Assembly: GCA_019359765.1 (NCBI GenBank)
Contig: JAHHGU010000002.1
Coordinates: 1-64,000 of the forward strand
Length of the DNA stretch: 64,000 nucleotides
Direction: 5' to 3'
Origin: Aphanothece sp. CMT-3BRIN-NPC111
GTDB lineage: Bacteria; Cyanobacteriota; Cyanobacteriia; Cyanobacteriales; JAHHGU01
The notes beneath the pieces were generated by a model, which searched no databases, was not told where the DNA came from, and was given only the letters and a program-made list of their open reading frames with translations. Shown piece by piece: positions 32,955 to 40,600 of the stretch. The translations under genes and the position numbers were made by a program. Position 1 is the stretch's first letter. Each line of letters opens with the position of its first letter.

Positions 32955-34171
32955 TCAGATACCTCCTCTGAGGAATTTTGGTTTGGATTGCTGTAATAGC
33001 TTTGCAACCACTCCTCTAAAACTGCACTTATATGTTTAACCACGTTGGAAGTAGGGGAAATATGCAGTGTCTCCTGACTCCACCGAGTTAGTGCTAGCAG
33101 CAATGATTCTCTTGCCTTAGCCAGTCGCCGGGAAACTGTATATTGCGGTATCTGTTGCTGTTGCGCGATTTGCTGCTGGGTCAGTCCTTGGCGATAGTAT
33201 AGCTCCACCAGTGTTTTTGCTTGGGGGTCTAGTTGTGCTAGGGCTGCGGTTAAAATGCTGTTGATCTGAGTCTGTTGGCTCTGGCGAACTTCGGTTTCTT
33301 CCTGGGCAATTAAACCTGCCAGTAAAGACTCATTGGTGGCATCTGGCAAATCATCCTGCAATTCACTAGATTCCTGTCCCAACTTAGGTGCGTTGAGGGA
33401 GGCTACCTGTGGATATAGATAGGAACGCGCTTGCTTAGCAGAATATACCAGCCATTTTTCCAGGGTTTCTGGGCTGCATTCCGGCCCTGGTGGCTTTAGT
33501 TGAGTTTGACGTTGACTATTGTATAGTTTTGCGATCGCCTCCCAGGTGGCTCGGTCAGGTCGTTGCAACTGACGCATTCCAGGAGACTTGCTCATGACAT
33601 AACCAGCTTCAAAACAAGTCCAGGCTAATAGGTAACGAGCCATGTTTTCAGCATTTAGCCCAGCACTCTGTAAAGCTTGCTGTAGCCGCTTGCGGCTGAT
33701 CTTCAGCAGTAATGCCCAATCATTACATAAGTCGATTTCCTGTTTCTGGCGCAGAGCATCTCGAATGATATTGCCGAAAGCCACACTGCTATAGCTTTTC
33801 AGGCTGGCACGCTGGTCGGGATCGCAAACTTTGAGGATTTTCGGGAGTTCTGCGATCGCAATTTGAAAAAAGTCAGACAATTTGTACTGCGTACTGGCAA
33901 AGCGGGTAATAGTCTTTTGTGCTGCCCAATAACAGCTTTCTTGCAAGTAAGCAGACAGATGGGCTTCAGCCAGATTCGTCTGCTGAGCTTTCCAGCGCTT
34001 ATGCCAGTAGAGTGTCCAAAAATTTTCTGAGGTTTGCGCTTCTGGCAACTGTCCCAGACAATTTTGCATGCTGCGGCGCAATTTAGGGTCTGTAACCCAG
34101 CCACCGAAGCGATCTGCCTCAAATTGCAGGAACGTCGAAAATAGGTCAGTGATGTTTTGGCGAGGACGCAT
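32951..34171 (-). CDS. Sigma-70 family RNA polymerase sigma factor (divergent)
   Basis: A 406-residue protein. The C-terminal region 4 helix-turn-helix is clear (LDPQAKTLVELYYRQGLTQQQIAQQQQIPQYTVSRRLAKARESLL, about 312-356). The N-terminal region is long and divergent with an SYSSVAFGNIIRDALRQ core near 127-143. First gene of a coupled pair with DUF1822. It probably directs transcription of the CHAT gene or of target genes in a stress response; that link is inferred from conserved order. Confidence 0.87.
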   Translation of the reverse strand: MRPRQNITDLFSTFLQFEADRFGGWVTDPKLRRSMQNCLGQLPEAQTSENFWTLYWHKRWKAQQTNLAEAHLSAYLQESCYWAAQKTITRFASTQYKLSDFFQIAIAELPKILKVCDPDQRASLKSYSSVAFGNIIRDALRQKQEIDLCNDWALLLKISRKRLQQALQSAGLNAENMARYLLAWTCFEAGYVMSKSPGMRQLQRPDRATWEAIAKLYNSQRQTQLKPPGPECSPETLEKWLVYSAKQARSYLYPQVASLNAPKLGQESSELQDDLPDATNESLLAGLIAQEETEVRQSQQTQINSILTAALAQLDPQAKTLVELYYRQGLTQQQIAQQQQIPQYTVSRRLAKARESLLLALTRWSQETLHISPTSNVVKHISAVLEEWLQSYYSNPNQNSSEEVSE

Positions 34172-34359
34172 GAACTAACAGGCCACCAAAGGGAGCATCA
34201 GCAGGTCAAGAAACATATACGCTCAACTACTGACTACCTGAAGATACCAAAAAACTTTTGTCTACTGCGAGCATAAAAACTACATAGTGAACGTGAAAAG
34301 GAATAGACACAGTTAAAAAACTTTGCAACACCAACAATTTACCCAAGGAGATTCGCATC

Positions 34360-34764
34360 ATGAAACTACATATAATGCTTGGAACAGCAGCTATGGGGTT
34401 AATTTTCGGTTCCTTAATAAGCGAAACTGCTCAAGCCCATACTTTTCCGCAGCAGGTTAACCCACACAATTGCCCTGTTAATGCAGGGGGTGGGCAGCTT
34501 GTCAACTATTTTGAGACAAATAATTTTAAGGTGTATATCTGCTATACAAGCAAAGGCTTTTTTTATACTGGGATTAACAAGAAAAATGGCACCCATACTA
34601 TTCCTCTCCCCGCTCAAGAAGAAGAAGGAACTGGATTTGTTGTTGATAATGGAAATATCACATACATTGTTAACGGTTTAGAATTGAGCATTTTTAGAGG
34701 TAATAAACTTTTGCAAGAAGAGCAGGTAATCAGGGTTATCTCAAACCCGTCATTTTCTCCATAA
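34360..34764 (+). CDS. Secreted protein of unknown function
   Basis: A 134-residue protein with a Sec signal peptide (MKLHIMLGTAAMGLIFGSLISETAQA, AxA site at 24-26) preceded by AAGGAGA, a good ribosome site. The mature part contains two Cys (HNCPVN and YICYTS) and beta-strand patterning around TGFVVDNGNITYIVNG. No family recognised. Confidence 0.78.
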   Translation: MKLHIMLGTAAMGLIFGSLISETAQAHTFPQQVNPHNCPVNAGGGQLVNYFETNNFKVYICYTSKGFFYTGINKKNGTHTIPLPAQEEEGTGFVVDNGNITYIVNGLELSIFRGNKLLQEEQVIRVISNPSFSP

Positions 34765-34772
34765 GAGGCTTT

Positions 34773-34899
34773 AGAGCCTATCAGAAAAATACGTTTCACT
34801 GGTTTAATACATACTGGTATCTGTGTTTATCTGTCTGGTATCTGTGTTTATCTGTGTTTATCTGTGGTTAAAAATATCTTAAAACCACTTTTCTGATAG
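34773..34899. repeat. MITE-like element with AGAGCCTATC ends, copy 1
   Basis: A 127-bp unit with inverted ends (AGAGCCTATCAGAAAA... and ...ACTTTTCTGATAG) surrounding a small array of TATCTGTGTT units. A second copy with matching ends lies at 51030-51130. No coding capacity. Confidence 0.65.
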
Positions 34900-34904
34900 T
34901 AAGC

Positions 34905-35035
34905 AGCCGAACGCCTGAAGGCGCGGCTACACGTACAAAGGCCGCCTAACGCGGCCTAAAATACAAAAGTTTCTTTGAGCCTGCGTAGGCAGGCTTCGTT
35001 TGTTTAGCCCCAGGCTTTAGCCTGTGGGTATGTTT
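34905..35035. repeat. GC-rich interspersed repeat cluster
   Basis: Several short hairpins in succession: GCCGAACGCCTGAAGGCG, AGGCCGCCTAACGCGGCCT, GAGCCTGCGTAGGCAGGC and CCCCAGGCTTTAGCCTGTGGG. Such blocks are common intergenic repeats in filamentous cyanobacteria. It fills the remaining gap before the glycosyltransferase gene. Confidence 0.6.
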
Positions 35036-35106
35036 CTAACAATCCGGAAATATATTTAATTACTTATTTCCCCTGAAATCAAATCCGGCTTCAGACTATT
35101 GAATTT

Positions 35107-36387
35107 ATGAACCAGCCCAGGTTAGCTTACATTTCTTTTGATATAGTACCAGCGCCCAAGGGAGCCGCAATTCACATTGCCGCGTTTGCTCAAGCCCTTG
35201 CGGGTGAGTTTGGGGGTGTCCATCTGGTGACGGTTTCACCCACATCTGAGCCTACCCAACCCCAAGAACTTTGGCAGGGCGTCATCCAAACAACTTTGCC
35301 TGCTATTGGGGATACACTAATTAACCGCGTGCTGTATTTTCGTACCATGTTGGGTGCATGGTGGCAGGGACGCCGATTTGAAGCCGTACATATTCGTTCA
35401 ATTTATGAGGGATTTCCCATTGCCCTTAATAAGAAAAGGCTCTGTGACAAGCTAATTTTTGAGGTGAATGGACTGCCGTCTATTGAACTTAAATATCGCT
35501 ACCCAGCAGTTGCAGACGACCGGGAACTGTTGCAGAAGTTAAAAGCCCAAGAACAAATTTGTCTAGATGCGTCTGACTTAATTGTTACCCCCAGTTGTGT
35601 CACCCGTGACTATCTCCAGACGAGGGATGTTCCAGCCTCAAAAATCCGTGTCATTCCCAATGGAGTTGATTTGGATGTGTTTACCTATGACCCTGAAGCG
35701 ACTAGGAAGAGAGTAGGAGAAGCAGGAAAAGAATTATTACCCTACACTTCCTGCTACTCTTCTCCCTTTCGTCTGTTATATTTCGGTACCCTTTCTGCAT
35801 GGCAGGGCGTTAACTTGGCGGTTGAAGCTTTGGCACTAGCCTGCCGCGATTTTCCAGTGGAATTAATGGTAATTGGAATAGGACGCGATCGCACTTGTCA
35901 AACTTTGAAACAGCTAGCCCTCAAGTTAGGAGTGGCAAACCAGTTGACGATTTTACCACCAGTATCGCAAGCGGAACTCGTCGGTTATCTCCATTCCTCT
36001 GATGCGGTTGTTGCGCCCTTAACACCCAATGACCGAAATCTTGTGCAAGGCTGTTGTCCCCTTAAGGTTCTAGAAGCAATGGGATCTGGAACGCCGATAA
36101 TTGCCAGTGATTTGCCAGTCGTAAGAGAACTAGGCATCGATGGGGTGCATTTTCTATTAGTTAAACCAGGATCGGCAAAGGGAATTAAAGATGCCCTAAT
36201 GAAGTTGTGGCTCGATCCGGGATTGGGAAGCCAGCTAGCTGTTGCCGCGCGTCAGCGGATTGAGAATTATTACACTTGGAAACAGGCTGGTAATGCCTTA
36301 GTAGAAGCTTATGAGGAGTTGGGCATCACACGGGCAAGCACTTCTTGTAGCCGCAATTTCTCCACTTCTAGGGAATATTCGGCGTGA
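35107..36387 (+). CDS. Glycosyltransferase family 4
   Basis: A 426-residue GT-B enzyme of family GT4. The N-terminus starts PRLAYISFDIVPAPKGAAIHI; the C-terminal donor domain has VIPNGVDLDVF (about 182) and the EX7E-type block PLKVLEAMGSGTPIIASD (about 317-334). Likely adds a sugar from a nucleotide donor during exopolysaccharide or glycolipid synthesis. The last 20-25 residues (from about LGITRASTS) are the antisense of the 3' end of another glycosyltransferase gene that now sits at 40475. This suggests the two genes once overlapped tail to tail. Confidence 0.9.
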   Translation: MNQPRLAYISFDIVPAPKGAAIHIAAFAQALAGEFGGVHLVTVSPTSEPTQPQELWQGVIQTTLPAIGDTLINRVLYFRTMLGAWWQGRRFEAVHIRSIYEGFPIALNKKRLCDKLIFEVNGLPSIELKYRYPAVADDRELLQKLKAQEQICLDASDLIVTPSCVTRDYLQTRDVPASKIRVIPNGVDLDVFTYDPEATRKRVGEAGKELLPYTSCYSSPFRLLYFGTLSAWQGVNLAVEALALACRDFPVELMVIGIGRDRTCQTLKQLALKLGVANQLTILPPVSQAELVGYLHSSDAVVAPLTPNDRNLVQGCCPLKVLEAMGSGTPIIASDLPVVRELGIDGVHFLLVKPGSAKGIKDALMKLWLDPGLGSQLAVAARQRIENYYTWKQAGNALVEAYEELGITRASTSCSRNFSTSREYSA

Positions 36388-36430
36388 ATGCGATCGCGCG
36401 TCGTCGCAATTTGACGCTTCGGTGCCCTAC
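36252..36430. repeat. Glycosyltransferase 3'-end repeat, copy A
   Basis: The 3' end of the GT4 gene plus about 40 bases beyond its stop. It matches copy B (37066-37225) and copy C (40443-40600), including the block CACTTCTTGTAGCCGCAATT. This copy is the one used by the intact plus-strand gene. Confidence 0.85.
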
Positions 36431-36494
36431 GCAAGTTGGATCGTACATTATCCCCAATCCAACCCAAACAAGTCCGATGCAACCGGAAACGATA

Positions 36495-37013
36495 TCAGAA
36501 GGTCAGACCGTAAATGAATTCATCGGACGGCTTGCCTTTGATGAACTCTGCATTCCGATTGACGAGGTGCAACTCGAACCCAAGCTTCTCGACCACCTTA
36601 CGGGAGGCAAGATTTTGTTCATTCACCGACGCGTGTAGCGCCCAGAAGCTAAAGCGCCGTTGGGCCTCGGCAATCGCTAGAGAGCAGTATACGGGGGCAT
36701 ACCCCCGGTTCTGGAAACCAACGAATGTCATAAAGCCGATTTCGGCGTAGTGATCGTCAAAAATACCTATTTCGACAGCACCAACATGTTGGTGTTGGGG
36801 GGTTGTGGCGACCCATTTCAGCCAGACCATGGTGTCATTGTCGGGCGATTTTTCTAGCGCGGCGAACTTGAACTTTTGCTTAACCTCCATGAGGGTGGGG
36901 ATTTGATCCTCAAGATATTCGTAAAGCCGTGGGTCGCTTATATAGGAGTACAGGATCTCGGCATGCTGTTCCGTAACCTTTTCTAAGCGCAAGTTCACCG
37001 CATATGTTGCCAT
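36495..37013 (-). CDS. GNAT family N-acetyltransferase
   Basis: A 172-residue acetyltransferase of the RimJ/RimL type. Seen: an N-terminal LRLEKVTEQHAEILYSYISD, the beta strand and CoA loop region VEIGIFDDHYAEIGFMTFVGFQNRGYAPVYCSLAIAEAQRRF, and the C-terminal NLASRKVVEKLGFELH. Substrate unknown. The gene sits between two copies of the glycosyltransferase 3'-end repeat, so it is probably part of an inserted segment. Confidence 0.88.
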   Translation of the reverse strand: MATYAVNLRLEKVTEQHAEILYSYISDPRLYEYLEDQIPTLMEVKQKFKFAALEKSPDNDTMVWLKWVATTPQHQHVGAVEIGIFDDHYAEIGFMTFVGFQNRGYAPVYCSLAIAEAQRRFSFWALHASVNEQNLASRKVVEKLGFELHLVNRNAEFIKGKPSDEFIYGLTF

Positions 37014-37065
37014 GATTCTCCTCTAAGAGAATTCCAAATAGGGCTAGGGCAAACGCATCTAAAGC

Positions 37066-37225
37066 GTCAGGGGATTGAGAATTATTACACCTGGAAACAG
37101 ATTGGTAACGCCTTAGTCAAAGCTTATGAGAAATTGGGCATCACACGGGCAAGCACTTCTTGTAGCCGCAATTTCTCCATTTCTAGGGAATATTTGGTGT
37201 GAATGCGATCACGCACCGTCCGTGT
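37066..37225. repeat. Glycosyltransferase 3'-end repeat, copy B
   Basis: Encodes, without a stop until 37202, about 45 residues matching the C-terminus of the GT4 protein at 35107 (IENYYTWKQIGNALVKAY). It then continues into the same antisense tail. A broken fragment, not a gene. It forms the left border of the DUF692 cassette. Confidence 0.85.
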
Positions 37226-37261
37226 AAACCTCACAATAACTTGTGCTCACAGGTCTTTTCA

Positions 37262-37278
37262 GTTTCAAAAGTTGAAAC
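37262..37278. promoter_or_regulatory. Perfect palindrome upstream of the precursor gene
   Basis: GTTTCAA-AAG-TTGAAAC, a perfect 7-bp inverted repeat with a 3-base centre, 76 bases before the start codon of the small secreted precursor. It could be an operator. Shape and position are the only evidence. Confidence 0.4.
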
Positions 37279-37354
37279 GAAAGTTGCGATCCAGTACCGA
37301 AGCTTTAGACTGGGCGTGATGTAACGGGAGCAGATCCTTATCTGAAAGAACCCT

Positions 37355-37714
37355 ATGTTTAAGAAGTTTGGCATCATGATTTCTACCCTTGTCGGGCTGT
37401 TGGCTGCTTTGAGTTCTGGGGTGGAAACTCCAGTACAGTCTGCGGACGTGAGTATGCACTTTGGCAACCAGAACTTGCAGGAGCAACCAGCAATCTCTGA
37501 AAACTCTACAAATTCGCTAGAAGATCAGACACCTTCTCTACGGCGGCAAGCGCCCAGTGTTCCTGCTGCGGACTTGAGTGTGCAGTTCAGCAAGCAGAAC
37601 TTGCAGGATCAACCAACAATCTCTGAGAACTCTGAAATTTCGCTAGAAGCTCAGACGCCTCCTTTACGACGGCAAGCGCCAAGTTTTCCTTGCCCTGCCT
37701 GTGGGATGGGTTAA
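37355..37714 (+). CDS. Secreted repeat peptide ending in CPACGMG, putative MNIO substrate
   Basis: A 119-residue protein. Residues 1-30 form a signal peptide (MFKKFGIMISTLVGLLAALSSG). Two 42-residue repeats follow, 126 bases apart in the DNA (from 37441 and 37567), with the pattern QNLQxQPxISENSxxSLExQTPxLRRQAPS. Only the last repeat ends in FPCPACGMG, giving two Cys near the C-terminus. The next gene is a DUF692/MNIO enzyme, which in other systems modifies Cys of such peptides; Sec-secreted precursors with Cys cores are known for bufferins. RiPP-like precursor is therefore the best reading, but no homologue is recognised. Confidence 0.7.
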   Translation: MFKKFGIMISTLVGLLAALSSGVETPVQSADVSMHFGNQNLQEQPAISENSTNSLEDQTPSLRRQAPSVPAADLSVQFSKQNLQDQPTISENSEISLEAQTPPLRRQAPSFPCPACGMG

Positions 37715-37789
37715 TTTTCAGCAGGCGCGTACCGCGCCTGCTGAATGATGTGATGAACTGCTGGAAAGTTAAAGTTATCCTAATTGGCG

Positions 37790-38695
37790 ATGTTTAAATC
37801 CAAACGCCGTACTCCTATGGTCGGACTGTCATTAATGATGGAGTCTGATTTTTTCCGGGCTGCCCAACCTTTGTTTGAGTCTGGGGAAGTGGAAGTATTA
37901 GAGTGGAGCTTTGACATGAGTTGGGGGATAGCGGCAAAGCCTCCTTGGGTTGAAGAATTGCTTGAGTTTTACAGCCAACGCGATCGCCTGATTGGGCATG
38001 GTGTCAGCTACTCACTTTTGTCAGCGCAGCAAGATGAACGCCAAACCCACTGGCTTAAATTATTGCAACAAGAATGCCTTGACTATCGCTATCGCCACAT
38101 TTCCGAGCATTTTGGCTGGATGGCGGCAGGAGATTTTTACCAAAGTGCGCCGTTGCCGATGCCCTTGACTCCCGAAACTTTGCAGCTAGGGCGCAATAAC
38201 CTAAAACGTTTTTCAGACACAGCAAATGTGCCCGTGGGATTGGAAAATTTAGCGTTTGCATTTGGATGGCAGGATGTGTTGCAGCAGGGAGAGTTTATCG
38301 ATCGACTGCTGGAGCCAGTGGATGGTTTTTTAGTGTTAGATTTGCACAATTTATACTGTCAACTGCACAATTTTCAACAGTCTGCCGAGCAGTTATTAAA
38401 ACGCTATCCTTTGCATCGGGTGCGAGAACTGCACGTTTCTGGCGGTTCCTGGAGTGTCACCTCAAAGGGGCAACAGACCAAAAAGATTCGGCGTGATACG
38501 CACGATGATCAGGTGCCGGAAGCGGTCTTTGAGCTACTGGCGATCGCACTTCATAGCTGCCCTAATGTTGAAGCAGTGATCTTTGAGCGCATCGGTCATA
38601 CCCTGCACACCGAAGCTGAAATCGTTGGATTTAGACAAGATTTCTTGCGAATGAAACAAGTGGTGAAGGATAGTGCGTCATGTCTGATGAGTTAG
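37790..38695 (+). CDS. DUF692 family multinuclear non-heme iron oxidase (MNIO)
   Basis: A 301-residue TIM-barrel protein of the DUF692/MNIO family (MbnB, TglH, BufB relatives), which oxidatively modifies Cys or other residues of ribosomal peptides using two or three iron ions. Start taken at the ATG 37790; a TTG two codons earlier is possible. Likely metal ligands are all present: GHGVSYSL (His), SEHFGW (His), GLENLAF (Glu), LDLHNLY (Asp/His), RELHVSGG (His), RRDTHDDQVP (His/Asp) and IFERIG (Glu). It lies between a Cys-ending secreted peptide gene and a 68-residue ORF that overlaps its stop. Confidence 0.88.
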   Translation: MFKSKRRTPMVGLSLMMESDFFRAAQPLFESGEVEVLEWSFDMSWGIAAKPPWVEELLEFYSQRDRLIGHGVSYSLLSAQQDERQTHWLKLLQQECLDYRYRHISEHFGWMAAGDFYQSAPLPMPLTPETLQLGRNNLKRFSDTANVPVGLENLAFAFGWQDVLQQGEFIDRLLEPVDGFLVLDLHNLYCQLHNFQQSAEQLLKRYPLHRVRELHVSGGSWSVTSKGQQTKKIRRDTHDDQVPEAVFELLAIALHSCPNVEAVIFERIGHTLHTEAEIVGFRQDFLRMKQVVKDSASCLMS

Positions 38696-38886
38696 CAACC
38701 TTTCAGTCCACCCTTTTAGAGACATTATCGTCTCAAGACGATCCAGATACGATCAAGGCAACTCTGGAACAACAGCAGCTATCCCCTTCCCTGGCGGATT
38801 ATGTTCAAACCTTTGAGTCCGAAATGGTGGAGATAGCGGCTGAGTTGGTTAAAAAGTGGGGTAAGCGGCTAAGTAATCTCGAATGA
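38680..38886 (+). CDS. Small protein overlapping the MNIO gene
   Basis: A 68-residue mostly helical acidic protein (MSDELATFQSTLLETLSSQDD at its start, ending VKKWGKRLSNLE). It overlaps the 3' end of the DUF692 gene by 16 bases in another frame, a sign of translational coupling. No family recognised. In related clusters a small or medium partner protein recruits the leader peptide for the MNIO; this ORF could play that role or be a carrier. Confidence 0.65.
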   Translation: MSDELATFQSTLLETLSSQDDPDTIKATLEQQQLSPSLADYVQTFESEMVEIAAELVKKWGKRLSNLE

Positions 38887-38928
38887 TAATTCTGATGAAA
38901 TAGAACGCTTGCTACTTATCTTTTTTTT

Positions 38929-38958
38929 GACACTCTCCGGCCGTCGATGCACGGAGAT
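38929..38958 (-). repeat. Right-end hairpin of the IS200/IS605-like element
   Basis: CTCCG-N11-CGGAG preceded by TTTTTTTGACA and followed by ATTCTTGGTTC. This resembles the imperfect hairpin at the tnpB-proximal end of IS605-type elements in cyanobacteria. On the minus strand it follows the tnpB frame and would form the 3' part of its guide-type RNA. The exact element end is inferred. Confidence 0.5.
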
Positions 38959-38965
38959 TCTTGGT

Positions 38966-40192
38966 TCACAGTCCAATCTTAACCCCGCAGGATTGCTCCA
39001 ACGAAGCCAGAGGATCGAACTCCCCAAGCTTATAAGATTCCGTATGCCCTACGGTACTTAGTCCCTTGTGCAGAATGTTGAGCGCAGCATTAATATCCCT
39101 ATCTTACACATAATTACAATGAGAACAAACGTGAGTTCTAGTAGATAGAGACTTCTGCACTTTTTCACCGCAGTTAGAGCAATTTTGACTAGTGCTGTAT
39201 GGAGAAACGGCAACAGTTATCTTTCCATATTTGTAGCCAAAATAGTCTAGCCATCTTCTAAAATTTGACCATCCCGCATCAGCTATCGACTTGGACAGAT
39301 GTCGATTTTTGACCATGCCTTTCACATTTAAATCTTCGTAGGCTACTAAGTCGTTAGACTTGATTAAACGGAGTGCCACTCTCTTGATGAACTCTTCTCG
39401 CTGCCTACTTACTTTTAAATGCCCTCTAGCATACTGGCATCTAGCCTTGTGATAGTTTTTGGACTGAGGTAAACCCTGACGATATTTCTTAGACTTCCTC
39501 CTGTTTAAACGATTTAATTGTTGTTCGCCTTGACGGTAAAATTGTGGGTTATACTCAATATTTCCCTGACTATCCGCCAAGAAGTACTTGATGCCGACAT
39601 CAATGCCTACTGCTTTTTGGCTAGGAATCAACGGTTTAACAGTGTCCCTAGCATCTAGCTGCACCGAGAACTGTACGTAATAACCATCCGCTCGACGTAC
39701 AATTCTAACTCGCTTGATTTGCTCTATTTGATAGAAGTTCAGGTCTCTAGAACCTATCAGTTTAAGATAGCCTATACCTTTCTTATCAATGAAGTTAATA
39801 TGCTTTCTATTTTCTGATAACTTCCATCCCGATACTTTATATTCAACAGAGCGAGAATAACGCTTGAATCGCGGGTATCCCTTCTTGCCTGGTACTTGCT
39901 TTTTACAATTGTCGTAAAAGCGATTCACCGCTCTTAATACTCTTTCAACAGCCGTCTGGCAAGCGTGGGAGTTTAGGTCTTCAACAAACTTAAACTCTTT
40001 CCTCAAGAGCGTGTTATATCTAAACATTTCGGTCTTGCCAACACCACGGTTGTCCATCCAATAACGAAGTACCTTGTTGCGGACGAACTGAGATGTCCTG
40101 ATTGCTTCGTTGATGGCTACTACCTGTTGTGGTTTCGGATTGACGCGGAACTCATAGATAAACACGTTTGATACTGAGTTATTGGGTATCAA
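38966..40192 (-). pseudogene. tnpB: IS200/IS605 family tnpB (RNA-guided nuclease) with premature stop
   Basis: The frame encodes a TnpB/OrfB protein: an N-terminal helix-turn-helix region, RuvC-I near AVGIDVGIKYFLADSQGN, RuvC-II Glu in VAYEDLNVKGM and the zinc ribbon CSNCGEK...CSHCNYV. A TAA at 39104-39106 follows CNYV; the same frame then continues DRDINAALNIL to a TGA at 38966. The stop therefore removes the RuvC-III Asp in DRDINAA, predicting an inactive nuclease. The start is probably the GTG at 40165 or the TTG at 40192. There is no tnpA nearby, so this is a tnpB-only element. Confidence 0.88.
40188..40192 (-). other. Possible left-end TTGAT target motif
   Basis: On the minus strand TTGAT begins exactly at the upstream edge of the tnpB frame. 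TTGAT is the target/TAM sequence of ISDra2 in the same element family. An inverted copy of TTGATAC (GTATCAA) lies 20 bases on and could fold as a subterminal hairpin. Assignment is tentative. Confidence 0.35.
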
Positions 40193-40209
40193 ATGTCTAA
40201 TATCAGAAG

Positions 40210-40278
40210 ACCATTAAAATAAAAAGCCGCCCTCTACTTCGTTAAAGGCTTGTCCTGAGCTTGTCGAAGGGGCGGGGC
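40210..40278 (-). terminator. Hairpin and T-run downstream of the small membrane peptide
   Basis: On the minus strand, AGCCCCGCCCC pairs imperfectly with GGGCGGCT and is followed by TTTTTATTTT. The loop contains the widespread CTTCGACAAGCTCAGGAC repeat. It is placed to end transcription of the 36-residue peptide gene. Confidence 0.5.
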
Positions 40279-40288
40279 TTGAAACCCA

Positions 40289-40399
40289 TTATTTTCGGTC
40301 AAACGCTGAAATACCGTTGAACAACATCGCCAATCCGCCTATCAAAATAACTAGCGCCAAACCGCCTGTCGCTAAATCGAGCCAAGCTAGATTTTCCAT
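40289..40399 (-). CDS. Small single-pass membrane peptide
   Basis: A 36-residue ORF with start MENLAWLDLATGGL, one hydrophobic helix (GGLALVILIGGLAMLF, about 12-27) and a basic end (DRK). GAGG lies about 5 bases before the ATG, and a terminator-like hairpin follows its stop. Codon pattern and context support a real small protein. No family recognised. Confidence 0.5.
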   Translation of the reverse strand: MENLAWLDLATGGLALVILIGGLAMLFNGISAFDRK

Positions 40400-40442
40400 T
40401 TGCCCTCATAGTGGGAGTATGCGATTACGAAATTGTCTTGAG

Positions 40443-40600
40443 TGGAAACAGGCTGGTAACGCCTTAGTATAAGTTTATGAGGAATTGGGCATCAAACGGG
40501 TAAGCACTTCTTGTAGCCGCAATTTCTCCATTTCTAGGGAATATTCGGTGTGAATGCGATCGCGCGCCGCTACCTCAATCTGACGCCGCACCTCTAGAGG
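40443..40600. repeat. Glycosyltransferase 3'-end repeat, copy C
   Basis: Carries a broken plus-strand remnant of the GT4 C-terminus (a TAA interrupts at about 40469). On the minus strand it is the genuine 3' end of the glycosyltransferase gene 40475-41659. It forms the right border of the DUF692/tnpB cassette. Confidence 0.85.
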
